In this document: one piece after another, positions 1 to 8,307 of the stretch
How positions within the stretch are numbered: the first letter of the stretch is position 1
How the letters are laid out: each line of letters starts with the position of its first letter
Source of the DNA: Gemmatimonadota bacterium
GTDB lineage: Bacteria; Latescibacterota; UBA2968
Assembly: GCA_002727195.1 (NCBI GenBank)
Contig: PBWH01000018.1
Span: 1 to 52,651 of the forward strand
Reading direction: 5' to 3'
Length of the DNA stretch: 52,651 bases
The notes under the pieces: model-generated
Database searches by the model: none
What the model was told of the DNA's origin: nothing
What the model saw: the letters and a program-made list of their open reading frames with translations, nothing else
Program-made: the position numbers and the translations under genes

Positions 1-1
1 G

Positions 2-148
2 GTGGCAGAGGAGCAGTCTGCCGGCCGTTACCGTGTGGTTTGGGACGGTTCGGATGCGATTGGCCGGAGCGTGGCCAGTGGCGTCTACTTCTACCGTCTG
101 AACACCACGCAGTTCAACGCCGTCAGGAAACTTATGCTCCTCAAGTAG
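2..148 (+). CDS. 3' end of a secreted protein with FlgD-like/Por-type C-terminal domain (partial)
   Basis: Only the last 48 codons are present; the gene enters from the left edge. The visible part contains WDGSD, then SGVYFYRL, and ends in RKLMLLK. This is the closing beta-strand pattern of the FlgD-like Ig fold / type A C-terminal sorting domain found on secreted proteins of the FCB group. The same arrangement (WDARD, GVYLYRL, RKMMLLK) closes the gene starting at 453, so the two are probably paralogous exported surface proteins. The catalytic or binding part lies outside the window, so the function of the whole protein cannot be stated. Confidence 0.75.
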   Translation: MAEEQSAGRYRVVWDGSDAIGRSVASGVYFYRLNTTQFNAVRKLMLLK

Positions 149-185
149 GCAGAAGTTTCCAAGGCTAGTCTTTCCTTGGACAGAT

Positions 186-221
186 CCGGCCGAGTTGCGG
201 GGAAACCCGCAGCTCGGCCGG
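186..221 (+). terminator. Strong GC hairpin after the partial gene
   Basis: A 9-bp outer arm (CCGGCCGAG / CTCGGCCGG) and a further inner TGCGGG / CCCGCA pairing enclose a short GAAA-type loop, 38 bases after the stop codon. No run of T follows, so it may be an mRNA 3' end stabiliser or a factor-dependent terminator rather than a classical intrinsic one. The remaining sequence from 222 to 346 shows no gene that I can support. Confidence 0.5.
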
Positions 222-346
222 TATCCAATCCCGCAGGTCACACCCCGTAACACCACCCCGCAGCACCGTTCTCCCATTTTCTTTCGCCCGCTTCTTGGGC
301 ATCTTGACTTGTGCCATCCCTTTGTCCGTAATCTCGTTCCGATGTC

Positions 347-363
347 CGCGAAGCCCCTTCGCG
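347..363. promoter_or_regulatory. Inverted repeat abutting the -24 element
   Basis: CGCGAAG-CCC-CTTCGCG is a perfect 7-bp dyad with a 3-base centre. It ends at the base immediately before the -24 box of the sigma-54 promoter at 364. It could be a protein binding site that blocks polymerase, or chance structure. Position and symmetry are seen; the role is inferred. Confidence 0.4.
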
Positions 364-379
364 TGGCACGTGGATTGCA
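364..379 (+). promoter_or_regulatory. Sigma-54 (-24/-12) promoter
   Basis: TGGCACG-TGGA-TTGCA matches the sigma-54 core consensus, with exactly ten bases between the GG and GC dinucleotides. Transcription would start near 391, leaving a leader of about 60 bases before the ATG at 453. Sigma-54 promoters need an enhancer-binding ATPase, so the downstream adhesin/exopolysaccharide run would be under tight signal-dependent control. A second such promoter precedes fliM. Confidence 0.75.
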
Positions 380-452
380 GACCAAATGCCCCGAATAAGC
401 TCTCAGCGAGCTGATTCAGGAACCGAATCCCACGCATCAGGGCACAATTCAG

Positions 453-3400
453 ATGACACTCTGCAGGCCCATACGACATATCATCCTGTTCCTCCTGAGC
501 CTCATTGTGGCGTCCGGCTCTCTGTACGCCAAGACCGGACGGTCGAACCTGACCCTCCGCCAGGTCGGCACAGGAGACTCTGAAGTCAGCGTCCAGGTCG
601 GTCAGACGGTCTCGGTCGAGTTGTGGATCGAGGGGGACGGCGAGGAGATCACGGGGTCGTCCGTGTTCCTGTCGTTCGACGATACGGCACTGGAGCTGAT
701 CCCGCAGGGGTTCACCGGTGGGGGAGACCCGATCCCGTTTGCCCAGGGCGGGTTTATCAACGGTGTGGTCTTCGACAACAACACGATCAACGACCAGATT
801 GGTAACAGTCTCGCCAACGGACTTCCGCTCTTCCAACTTCGCTATTTCGAGAATATTCAGTCCACGCCGTTTGGCAGTTCGAATCCCGCCATCGGTAACG
901 GACGACTGGCTACTTTTAATCTCCGGGTTCTTAGGAAACCCGAAGCCAACACAGTGTCGATCCGGGTGGACGCGCGTTCACCGGTCGGTAGCGACACTGG
1001 ATACTTCAAGACCGGTGATCCTGGCACGATCTATACGTTCAGGTCGATCAAGACCATGTCGATCACGATCCAGGGATTGGATCTTTCAGTCGCACTCCCG
1101 GATCTTTTCCTGCTTCCCGGACAGATCGACAAATCGATCGATCTCGACGATTTCATCGACGACCCGACGATCAATGATTCTGAACTGACGTGGACGAATT
1201 CCACGCCTGATCCCAACAACATCAACGTGTCGATTGACCCGACCACGCACGTCGTGACCGTCGATCCGCTGACGTTTATTGGGATCTCGAATGTCACGTT
1301 TACTGTAGATGACGGGTTCGGGGGGATCGAATCAGACGAAATACGTGTGATTGTTGACACACCACCCGTGTTCGACAATGACGCGATCCCCGACAACGTT
1401 CAGTTCGACGAGGACACGGTCGACTCGACGCTGTTGCTGGTAGCCACGGATGCGGACGCGGATGCGGTCCTGACGTATGCAGCGGACTCGACCACCGCTG
1501 CGGATACCAATCACACCATATCTATAGACCAGACGAGCGGTCGCGTTACTTTGACACCGAACTTGCACTACAACGGAACCGAGACGATGACGTTCAACGT
1601 TTCGGACCAGTTCGGACTGACCGACACTGTGGCTGTGGACGTTATCGTAAACCCGGTGAACGATCGCCCTGAGTTCTTGGAAAAGCCGTTGCCTGCTCAA
1701 GAGGTAGGCGTTCTGGGTCGAGTCCAGCTCGACCTCGCCAGTCGTGTGCGCGATGTGGATGATCCCCTAACCGACCTTCAGTTCACGTTTGGGGGCGCAG
1801 ACAGCATCGCGTTCGACGTGACCAACAACAACTCTGCAATGACGATAACGCCTGTCCCACCGTTCATGGGTGCAGAGACGGTCACTGTCGTCGTTACGGA
1901 CCCTTCAGGGGCCGCCGACATGACGACACTGCGTGTCGAGGTGCTTCCTCCAGCCGACCCCCAGCCACCTGAGGTGACTGTCGACTTTCTTAAGGTCGAT
2001 GTCGTGTCCGGAAGCACGACTCCTGCAAACATAACGTTGGACGATCTGGTCAGCGACCTGGATCACGCAGATGACGACCTGACCTGGGTCATCTCGCCCG
2101 TATCCTTGATCTCCGTGAATGCGCAGAAACTGACCCAAAGGATTCTGTCGGTCTCTGCTCCTCTCGAAAACGTCGGTTACGCAACGGCCACTTTGACAGT
2201 GACGGACCCAACCAATCTGCAGGACACGCTCGCCGTCCATTTCTACGCATCGAGTGTGGGGACCGGAGTGCCCGAGACCGGTGGTTTGCCGGATCTGGTC
2301 CTTGGTGCTGGGCAGGCGGAGGACATCATCCTCAATAACTACTATTTCGATGCGGATCATAGCGGAGACCAGGTGACCTGGACTACGACTGGTGAGCAGA
2401 ATGTGATGATCGCGATCGATCCGCAGACGAACGTCGCGACGGTGACCGCACCAACTGCAATCACCAATCAAATCGAGAACGTAACGTTCACGGTGGCGGA
2501 TCCGGACCAGCAGACCTCTTCGGTTGAAATTCGAGTCACCCTGGTTCCTGAGGGAGGGGTAGTTATCGATCTTAGCACCATAGGTGGACGCCGAGATATA
2601 GGCATTGGTATACCGGACACGCTGAGTCTCGACCAGCTTCTGGTGGTGGGGACCCCGAGTAACATCGTTTGGAGTGCCGAGTCACGGGATGCCCAGACCA
2701 TTCTTGCTCAGGTGCTCGACGGAAGTAGCCTTCAATTGATCGGCTTCGTCGAGGGAGAGACAGAAGTCGTGGTAACGGCAACCGACACCTCGACTGTCAA
2801 CAGTTCGACCGGGACGATCCGGGTCGTCGCCAGCAAGTCGACGAATCCTGGCGATCTGTCGGTTAGGGACATCGGGGCTCTGACTCTCCGTGCGAATCGT
2901 GACACTACGATTGGTCTGTCAGAGCTGATCGTCGCCGGAAACCCTGCCTCGGTTACGTGGTCGTCCCAGGGCAACGTCAATGTCGGGGTGGAGATCGACA
3001 ATGTGACCAAAGAGGCGATTCTTCGTCCCGTGCTCGGATTTGTCGGAGACGCTGGTCCCATTGTGTTTACTGCAGACGATGTTAATTCGGATTTTTCGGT
3101 TTTCAGTACAGCTGCCCCAATTACCGTCGAGGGCGCCACAGGCAGCAGCCGTGGTCTTCTTGAGGTGTCGCTGATTGCAAATCCGATTCGGAAGAATTTC
3201 TTGGATGCTTTTGTGGTCAGTCGGCTCGAGTTGCTGAGTCTCCCTATCGTCGAGGTCATCTTCGACCTGGGTGACAAAGCGACCCCCAATGTTCTGCGCA
3301 TCGAACCCGTGGAGGTGGATCGCATCTGGGTCGGCGACTTCATCATCGACGACGAGACGACGGGAACCGTGCGCATTGCGGCGACTGGTATCATGGCGGC

Positions 3401-4100
3401 GGAGACTCCTATCGCCCTTACAGACACTGTTACGATCGAGATCGGTGAGACCGGCATTACGAACGAATTCCAGATCGTCAGCCGTGGGGCAGAGGTCTCT
3501 CTGCCGCTCGGCAGTGTCGATCGACGCACCAAGGTGGCGCTGTTTAAGACAACCTCACTGGACGGCGGCAGTGATCAGGGCCTGAAGCCGGTCTCGCATC
3601 AGTATGTGGTCCACGCTGCAGGCGACGGCAATGTCGTGTCCCCCGGATCGATCTGTCTGGATATCCAGGAACGTCCCGACGACCGGATGGGCATCTACCG
3701 GAAGGTGGACGGGCGCTGGGCATACGTTCCCACTCGTATCGAGAGAGAACGGCTGGTCGGTGATTTCACCGCCTTCGGCACGTATGGCGCCTTCCTGGAC
3801 GAGTTGGGACAGAGCCGGATCGAGCGGATGACGCTGTATCCGAACTTCCCGAACCCGTTCAACCCCGAGACACAGATCCGCTTCGACATCGCAGAGTCTG
3901 GATACTATGAACTCCTGATTTACAACGTTCTGGGTCAGCAGGTCCGGTCACTGGCCCGAGAGACGTTCTCACCCGGTGCCTACCGGATGGCCTGGGACGC
4001 TCGTGATGACTTCGGTCAAACCGTGGGTGCCGGTGTGTATCTCTATCGACTCGTTTCCGCTCGTGATGCGATCACGCGCAAGATGATGCTTCTCAAGTAG
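453..4100 (+). CDS. Giant secreted cohesin/Ig-repeat surface protein with FlgD-like C-terminal domain
   Basis: The 1215-residue protein starts with a signal peptide (charged start, hydrophobic 10-22, SLYA cleavage region near 26). Residues 30-205 resemble a cohesin-type domain: regular VGQTVSVELWI and GSSVFLSFDD strands, then GRLATFNLRV. From 210 to about 950 come tandem Ig/cadherin-like units with recurrent VTFTVDD, VTVTDP and PPVF linkers rich in Asp, Thr and Val, suggesting calcium binding. Residues from about 1127 form the FlgD-like domain (NFPNPFNPETQIRF, NVLGQQV, GVYLYRL), ending KMMLLK. The family role is cell-surface adhesion or matrix scaffolding; the specific ligand is unknown. It is the first gene behind the sigma-54 promoter. 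Sorting by a type IX-like route is possible, but no secretion genes are visible. Confidence 0.85.
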   Translation: MTLCRPIRHIILFLLSLIVASGSLYAKTGRSNLTLRQVGTGDSEVSVQVGQTVSVELWIEGDGEEITGSSVFLSFDDTALELIPQGFTGGGDPIPFAQGGFINGVVFDNNTINDQIGNSLANGLPLFQLRYFENIQSTPFGSSNPAIGNGRLATFNLRVLRKPEANTVSIRVDARSPVGSDTGYFKTGDPGTIYTFRSIKTMSITIQGLDLSVALPDLFLLPGQIDKSIDLDDFIDDPTINDSELTWTNSTPDPNNINVSIDPTTHVVTVDPLTFIGISNVTFTVDDGFGGIESDEIRVIVDTPPVFDNDAIPDNVQFDEDTVDSTLLLVATDADADAVLTYAADSTTAADTNHTISIDQTSGRVTLTPNLHYNGTETMTFNVSDQFGLTDTVAVDVIVNPVNDRPEFLEKPLPAQEVGVLGRVQLDLASRVRDVDDPLTDLQFTFGGADSIAFDVTNNNSAMTITPVPPFMGAETVTVVVTDPSGAADMTTLRVEVLPPADPQPPEVTVDFLKVDVVSGSTTPANITLDDLVSDLDHADDDLTWVISPVSLISVNAQKLTQRILSVSAPLENVGYATATLTVTDPTNLQDTLAVHFYASSVGTGVPETGGLPDLVLGAGQAEDIILNNYYFDADHSGDQVTWTTTGEQNVMIAIDPQTNVATVTAPTAITNQIENVTFTVADPDQQTSSVEIRVTLVPEGGVVIDLSTIGGRRDIGIGIPDTLSLDQLLVVGTPSNIVWSAESRDAQTILAQVLDGSSLQLIGFVEGETEVVVTATDTSTVNSSTGTIRVVASKSTNPGDLSVRDIGALTLRANRDTTIGLSELIVAGNPASVTWSSQGNVNVGVEIDNVTKEAILRPVLGFVGDAGPIVFTADDVNSDFSVFSTAAPITVEGATGSSRGLLEVSLIANPIRKNFLDAFVVSRLELLSLPIVEVIFDLGDKATPNVLRIEPVEVDRIWVGDFIIDDETTGTVRIAATGIMAAETPIALTDTVTIEIGETGITNEFQIVSRGAEVSLPLGSVDRRTKVALFKTTSLDGGSDQGLKPVSHQYVVHAAGDGNVVSPGSICLDIQERPDDRMGIYRKVDGRWAYVPTRIERERLVGDFTAFGTYGAFLDELGQSRIERMTLYPNFPNPFNPETQIRFDIAESGYYELLIYNVLGQQVRSLARETFSPGAYRMAWDARDDFGQTVGAGVYLYRLVSARDAITRKMMLLK

Positions 4101-4107
4101 GTTCGCT

Positions 4108-4782
4108 ATGAGACGACACGACTCCACTCTTATGGTTCTGTTCGCTTCCTCCGCGCTGTTGATCCTGTCTGGCTGTGGCGGTGGAACAGGGATGGGCGGC
4201 GTGCAGGGATCGCAGGAGACCCTCATCTTTGAAGGTTGGGAACTATATCGTACGGCTGCGACGGAAGCAGACTACGCAGCCGCCGAGCAACTGTTCGGGA
4301 ACGCGCTGTCGCTGGATCCGAGTTTCTCGGAGGCGCACAACGGTCTGGGCTGGATCAACCTCCAGCGTGCGGGGCAGGAGCAGGATTCCGACGTCCAGGA
4401 GCGGCTGTTGCAGACGGCTCAGACTAACTTCCAGCGTGCGACGGATACCAACCTGGAAAACGCTGACGCGTGGACAGGCCTTGCTGGCGTGGAACTCGCG
4501 CTCGACAACTATGACAGCGCGATCAACGCCGCGAATCAGGCGCTTCAGATCGATCCCCAGTATTTCTCGACACACGACAACGTGGACTTCAAGGACCTGC
4601 ACCTGGTGCTCGCCGAATCCTACCTGGCGTCGGGCGTGGTTTCCTCCGAAGATGTCAACGATACGGCCAACGCACTCGGCCAGGTCGACATCCTCTCCCC
4701 CGGATACCGTCAGTTGTATCTGGACGACAATCTCGAGGAGGGTGACCTCCTGCTGAAAATTGAGGAGCTCCAAGGACCATGA
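4108..4782 (+). CDS. TPR-containing lipoprotein
   Basis: This 224-residue protein has an N-terminal lipoprotein signal with lipobox ILSGC (Cys23) and a glycine-rich linker. Residues 40-150 form about three tetratricopeptide repeats (AEQLFGNALSLDPSFSEAHN, then AWTGLAGVELALDNYDSAIN). Such lipoproteins usually act as periplasm-side adaptors in export or polysaccharide assembly. The gene begins 7 bases after the giant secreted protein and overlaps the next gene by ATGA, so the three are co-transcribed and probably co-translated. It is likely an assembly factor for the neighbours; that is inference from context. No enzyme motif is seen. Confidence 0.8.
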   Translation: MRRHDSTLMVLFASSALLILSGCGGGTGMGGVQGSQETLIFEGWELYRTAATEADYAAAEQLFGNALSLDPSFSEAHNGLGWINLQRAGQEQDSDVQERLLQTAQTNFQRATDTNLENADAWTGLAGVELALDNYDSAINAANQALQIDPQYFSTHDNVDFKDLHLVLAESYLASGVVSSEDVNDTANALGQVDILSPGYRQLYLDDNLEEGDLLLKIEELQGP

Positions 4783-6170
4783 AACAGCTCGCCTTGATCC
4801 TGATTGCCACAATGGGACTGTCGTCGGCTGGTCACGCGCAAAGCGTTCTTGCCGAGCAAGTACCGCCTCCGTTCCCGCTTCCCGCGGGGGAGGGTCTGTT
4901 CCGGTTGGCCTCAGCCGAGCCGCTGGGCCAAGGCGGATTCCAGATCCGCCTGCTGAATGAAGCTTATCAGATCAGTGTGGATAAGGTCGGTGAGGGCACC
5001 TCGGTGACCGGCCATCTCGCCGCCGCTTTCGGCCTGGCGAACACCCTCGATATCGCGGTTTCGATGCCGCTGATGTTCGACATCGCAGGCGGACTGACCA
5101 AATACGGAACGGGAGACGTTACGACATCGCTCAAACTCGGCATCCCGGGCCGCTTCCCCGCGAGCTTCTACGGTGGTATCGAGTTCTCTGCCACGCACCC
5201 GTTCGGGTTCAAAGGCGACCAGCCACTGGAAGTCCGACCGTTTTCGCGAGGCGATCGAGAGATGGCGATGCGTCTGCTGTTTGACGTCAATCGAGAGGCG
5301 ATCGGTATCCGCCTCAACGCAGGATACCTGATCCAATCCGGTGTCCGCGACCCGGGGCTGATCCTGGGGGGGGGGGTCGAGGTCGGAAGAGGCCAGATCT
5401 TCACGATGACCGCCGAATACATGAGTGAGCCGAGTATCCTGGGGGCCCGCACCGAGAGAGCTGTATTCGGCGTGCGGATGAACCTCTGGTGGCTTCAGGT
5501 CGAGGCAGGGATCGAACAGGGCTTCAGCAAGGATCTGCCCGAATTCTCAGGCATGGGCGGGATTCGACTCGCTACCAGCTTCGGGAGTAAGCGTCGTAAA
5601 TCCTTCGGGAACCGGACACGACGAGTTTCGGTGGAGAAGGATATCAGCACGGGCATTCGGGTGGCCGTCGTGAACCTGCAGGGATTCGAGAACCGTGGGG
5701 CCGGTGAGGCGGTTGCGCGCCAGATCAAGACGGCATTAACCAGACACGGTCACGTGCGCCTCGTCGACGTCGGTGAAGGTACTGCCTTCCTGGATGCGGA
5801 CGGCGCCGTTAGTCTTGCCGAACAGGCCAGCGCCGATGTGGTGATCACCGGGCGCGTCCTTCAGTATGAGCTGACCCGCAACTCGAGACCGAATCTTCCT
5901 CTGGTCGTCGGCTTCCCGGAGACGGCCGCACGGGTGAACGCGGATCTCAGGATCGTGGATGCCCGACAGAACGGGGATCTCTTCTCGACCAATCTCAGCG
6001 GGGTCGGACGCAAGAGCCGCGGTGTCCGGATGTTCCCGGTGTCCGGGGATGACAGGACGAGCTATTTGACCGAAGTTGAGAAGAACAAGGTCTGGGACGA
6101 CGCGATCAATCAGGTCGTCGTTAGTCTCCTCAGGCAACTGTCGGAGAATTTCAAATGGTTCCCCGGGTAG
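4779..6170 (+). CDS. Exported beta-barrel-like protein fused to a CsgG/LpoB-type domain
   Basis: This 463-residue protein has a signal peptide cut near residue 20 (GHAQS). Residues 40-270 show alternating amphipathic strands typical of an outer-membrane beta barrel (MTAEYMSEPSI, WWLQVEAGIEQGF). A basic linker follows, and residues 292-440 resemble the CsgG/LpoB nucleotide-binding-like fold (IRVAVVNLQGFENRG, GEAVARQIKTAL, ADVVITGRVLQYE). CsgG is the outer-membrane pore for curli subunits, so a role in secreting or assembling the adjacent adhesin or polysaccharide is plausible but not shown. It overlaps the lipoprotein gene by 4 bases. An uninterrupted run of 11 G lies at codons 196-200, making reversible frameshifting possible. 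Confidence 0.7.
   Translation: MKQLALILIATMGLSSAGHAQSVLAEQVPPPFPLPAGEGLFRLASAEPLGQGGFQIRLLNEAYQISVDKVGEGTSVTGHLAAAFGLANTLDIAVSMPLMFDIAGGLTKYGTGDVTTSLKLGIPGRFPASFYGGIEFSATHPFGFKGDQPLEVRPFSRGDREMAMRLLFDVNREAIGIRLNAGYLIQSGVRDPGLILGGGVEVGRGQIFTMTAEYMSEPSILGARTERAVFGVRMNLWWLQVEAGIEQGFSKDLPEFSGMGGIRLATSFGSKRRKSFGNRTRRVSVEKDISTGIRVAVVNLQGFENRGAGEAVARQIKTALTRHGHVRLVDVGEGTAFLDADGAVSLAEQASADVVITGRVLQYELTRNSRPNLPLVVGFPETAARVNADLRIVDARQNGDLFSTNLSGVGRKSRGVRMFPVSGDDRTSYLTEVEKNKVWDDAINQVVVSLLRQLSENFKWFPG
5366..5376 (+). repeat. G11 homopolymer inside the barrel/CsgG-like gene
   Basis: Eleven consecutive G encode part of LILGGGVEV. Gain or loss of one G would shift the frame about 200 codons in, removing the CsgG-like domain. 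Other G runs that I noticed in the window reach only about seven, so this tract stands out as a slipped-strand (phase-variation) candidate. It is also a place where assembly errors occur. Confidence 0.7.
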
Positions 6171-6171
6171 A

Positions 6172-8286
6172 ATGCAAAACGTGATCAGGCAACATTGGGG
6201 GACGATGGTCGGCATCACAGCCGTGGCCATCGTCCCTCTTGTCTTTTTAGACCGAATCGACCGGTATGTCTTGCTCCCGCAGCTGACGATTGCTCTGGCG
6301 GGCATCGCGTTCGGATTCGTAGCGCTCGGTCTGTTCGGTCGCGAAGGCAAGGGGGCGAAGGCGCTGAGTCTGGCTTTTGCGTTTCTGGGCGTGCAAGTTC
6401 TGTCCGTGGCGGGTGCACACACACCGACGCTCGCCATCGTGCCGCTAATCAACGAGTTCGCCTTTGCCAGTCTTCTGTTGATCGTGGTTGTCGGGTTCAC
6501 CCAACGTGACGTGGACCGGACGGTTTGCGCAGTCGCGTATGCGTCGGTGATCGTGTCGACGATTGGGTTACTTCAGTATTTCGATATCGGTCGTGCCTGG
6601 ATTCCATCCTCGGGGCTACCGAGCGCGACCCTCGGGCACCGCAACATCGCTGCCGTATACGCCCTCGCCAGCCTCCCGTTTATCGCCCTTCAGTTCCATT
6701 CGACCCGTGTCCGGGGACTTTCGCTGTGGTGGGCTTTGGGGTTGTCTATGAACCTGAGCTTCATCATTAGCACTCGGTCACGCGCAGCCTGGGTCTCTCT
6801 CGCTCTGGCGGGCGCGTTTGGCCTCGCTGTCTGGCTTCGGACGCGTCGAGGGGCGAACGATCCTGTGGATCGCCACAAGCTGGGCGCGTTGTTCGGAGCC
6901 TTGCTCCTCGTCGTGCTGCTCGCGGCATCGCCCGCGTCGATCGGCAAATCGCAGGGGGAGGCGATGTGGCACAGGAAGGCCTCGGTCGGCGAGACGGTCA
7001 GGTCCATTGCCGACGCCGACGGGGACAAGGGGCGCCTGATCCTGTGGGACGCAACGCTGGAGATGATCCAGAATCAGCCGATCATAGGAGTAGGGCCCGG
7101 AAACTGGCGAATCGCCTATCCAGCCTATGCGGAAGGCCGGATGATCGACGCGAGAGTGGTCCCGTATCGGGCGCACAATGACCTACTGACGATCGGATCC
7201 GAAAGCGGTCTCGTTGCGCTGGGTTTTTATATCTGCTTGATAATACTAGCTTTATGGGGATCTTTCAGACCCGGAGACAACTCTGGACTTTCGCTGGCGG
7301 CAGCTATTGCTGTTGTAGGGACGATTCTCAGCGGGCTTTTCGGCTTCACGAGGGAATTCTACGGCGCCTCTGCGCCCCTCTGGCTTAGTCTGGGGATCCT
7401 GATTCGGGCGGGGTCATATGAGCGACCTCAGCGCCCCCTGCCGGGAATCATCTGCATTGCTGGAGCGGCTGTGTCCGTTGTTGTCCTGGTGATCGTCATT
7501 CAGCTCATTCGATACGATGGGAGGATGGTCGATGCCCGAATCGCATCGGCCGGACAAGACTGGTCGAGTGTGATCGACGCCACCGAGGTGGCGACCAATT
7601 GGCACGTTGACGACGCTGCCTTCCTGCTCCGTGGTCGAGCGTTCAATGAGGTGGGCAGGATTCAAGAGGCGGTAGAAGCCTACCGGACGGGTCTCCGTCT
7701 GCATCCGCACTCGACGTCGTTGTGGATGGGGCTGGGGGTGACGCAGCGCAAGCTAGGGAGCCCTGGGGCAGAGGAGAGTTTTCAGTGGGCGCTTCACTAC
7801 GACCCCAAAGACGGTCGGGTACTGACGAACCTGGGCACACTGACTGCGTCTCAGGGGCGGATGGACGAGGCGATCTCATATCTCGAGCGAGCGTTGAAGG
7901 CCCAATCGACTCCGCCTTCCGTTTATGGCAGTCTGAGCGCGGCCTACCGCCGAAAGGGGATGCTGGACCAAGCAGTTGACGCTGCCCGACGGGGATACGA
8001 ACTGGCTCCCGGCGCGGATATGGCGAACGCCCTGGGTCTTGCGCTGATGGCCACAGGTTCGGTTGAGGAGGCCATCGAGATCTACAGGTCTGGGCTCTCG
8101 TCCATCCCGGACCACGCCCATATCCTCTACAACCTGGCGAGAGCGCTGGACCGGAAAGGGGCGTCCGGGGACGCCATCCGTACGTATCAAGAGGTTTTAA
8201 AACGGCTGGACGGTCGGTTTTCCGATCGTCGAAAATCGATTGAACAGCGGATCACGCTCATCGAACAGGGGCGGGGATCCCGGTAA
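6172..8286 (+). CDS. O-antigen ligase/polymerase (Wzy_C family) with C-terminal TPR domain
   Basis: The start is the ATG one base after the previous stop; a longer reading would overlap that gene by about 95 bases. Of 704 residues, the first 430 form about ten to twelve membrane spans. They carry the Wzy/WaaL signature: ATLGHRNIAA near 160, a large periplasmic loop with GVGPGNWRIAYPAY near 308, and RAHNDLL near 332. Residues 460-690 are five or six tetratricopeptide repeats (AVEAYRTGLRLHPHSTSLWM, EAIEIYRSGLSSIPDHAHIL). The family joins lipid-linked glycan to an acceptor or polymerises repeat units in the inner membrane. The TPR tail probably recruits partners such as the TPR lipoprotein upstream. 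A paralogue lies at 11156. Confidence 0.85.
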   Translation: MQNVIRQHWGTMVGITAVAIVPLVFLDRIDRYVLLPQLTIALAGIAFGFVALGLFGREGKGAKALSLAFAFLGVQVLSVAGAHTPTLAIVPLINEFAFASLLLIVVVGFTQRDVDRTVCAVAYASVIVSTIGLLQYFDIGRAWIPSSGLPSATLGHRNIAAVYALASLPFIALQFHSTRVRGLSLWWALGLSMNLSFIISTRSRAAWVSLALAGAFGLAVWLRTRRGANDPVDRHKLGALFGALLLVVLLAASPASIGKSQGEAMWHRKASVGETVRSIADADGDKGRLILWDATLEMIQNQPIIGVGPGNWRIAYPAYAEGRMIDARVVPYRAHNDLLTIGSESGLVALGFYICLIILALWGSFRPGDNSGLSLAAAIAVVGTILSGLFGFTREFYGASAPLWLSLGILIRAGSYERPQRPLPGIICIAGAAVSVVVLVIVIQLIRYDGRMVDARIASAGQDWSSVIDATEVATNWHVDDAAFLLRGRAFNEVGRIQEAVEAYRTGLRLHPHSTSLWMGLGVTQRKLGSPGAEESFQWALHYDPKDGRVLTNLGTLTASQGRMDEAISYLERALKAQSTPPSVYGSLSAAYRRKGMLDQAVDAARRGYELAPGADMANALGLALMATGSVEEAIEIYRSGLSSIPDHAHILYNLARALDRKGASGDAIRTYQEVLKRLDGRFSDRRKSIEQRITLIEQGRGSR

Positions 8287-8307
8287 CCATATTGACCATC
8301 GTCGCTT

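Noticed and set aside
304..334. TTGACT with a loose -10 as a sigma-70 promoter
   Set aside because: The best -10 candidate needs a 19-base spacer and matches poorly; the sigma-54 site 30 bases downstream is far better.
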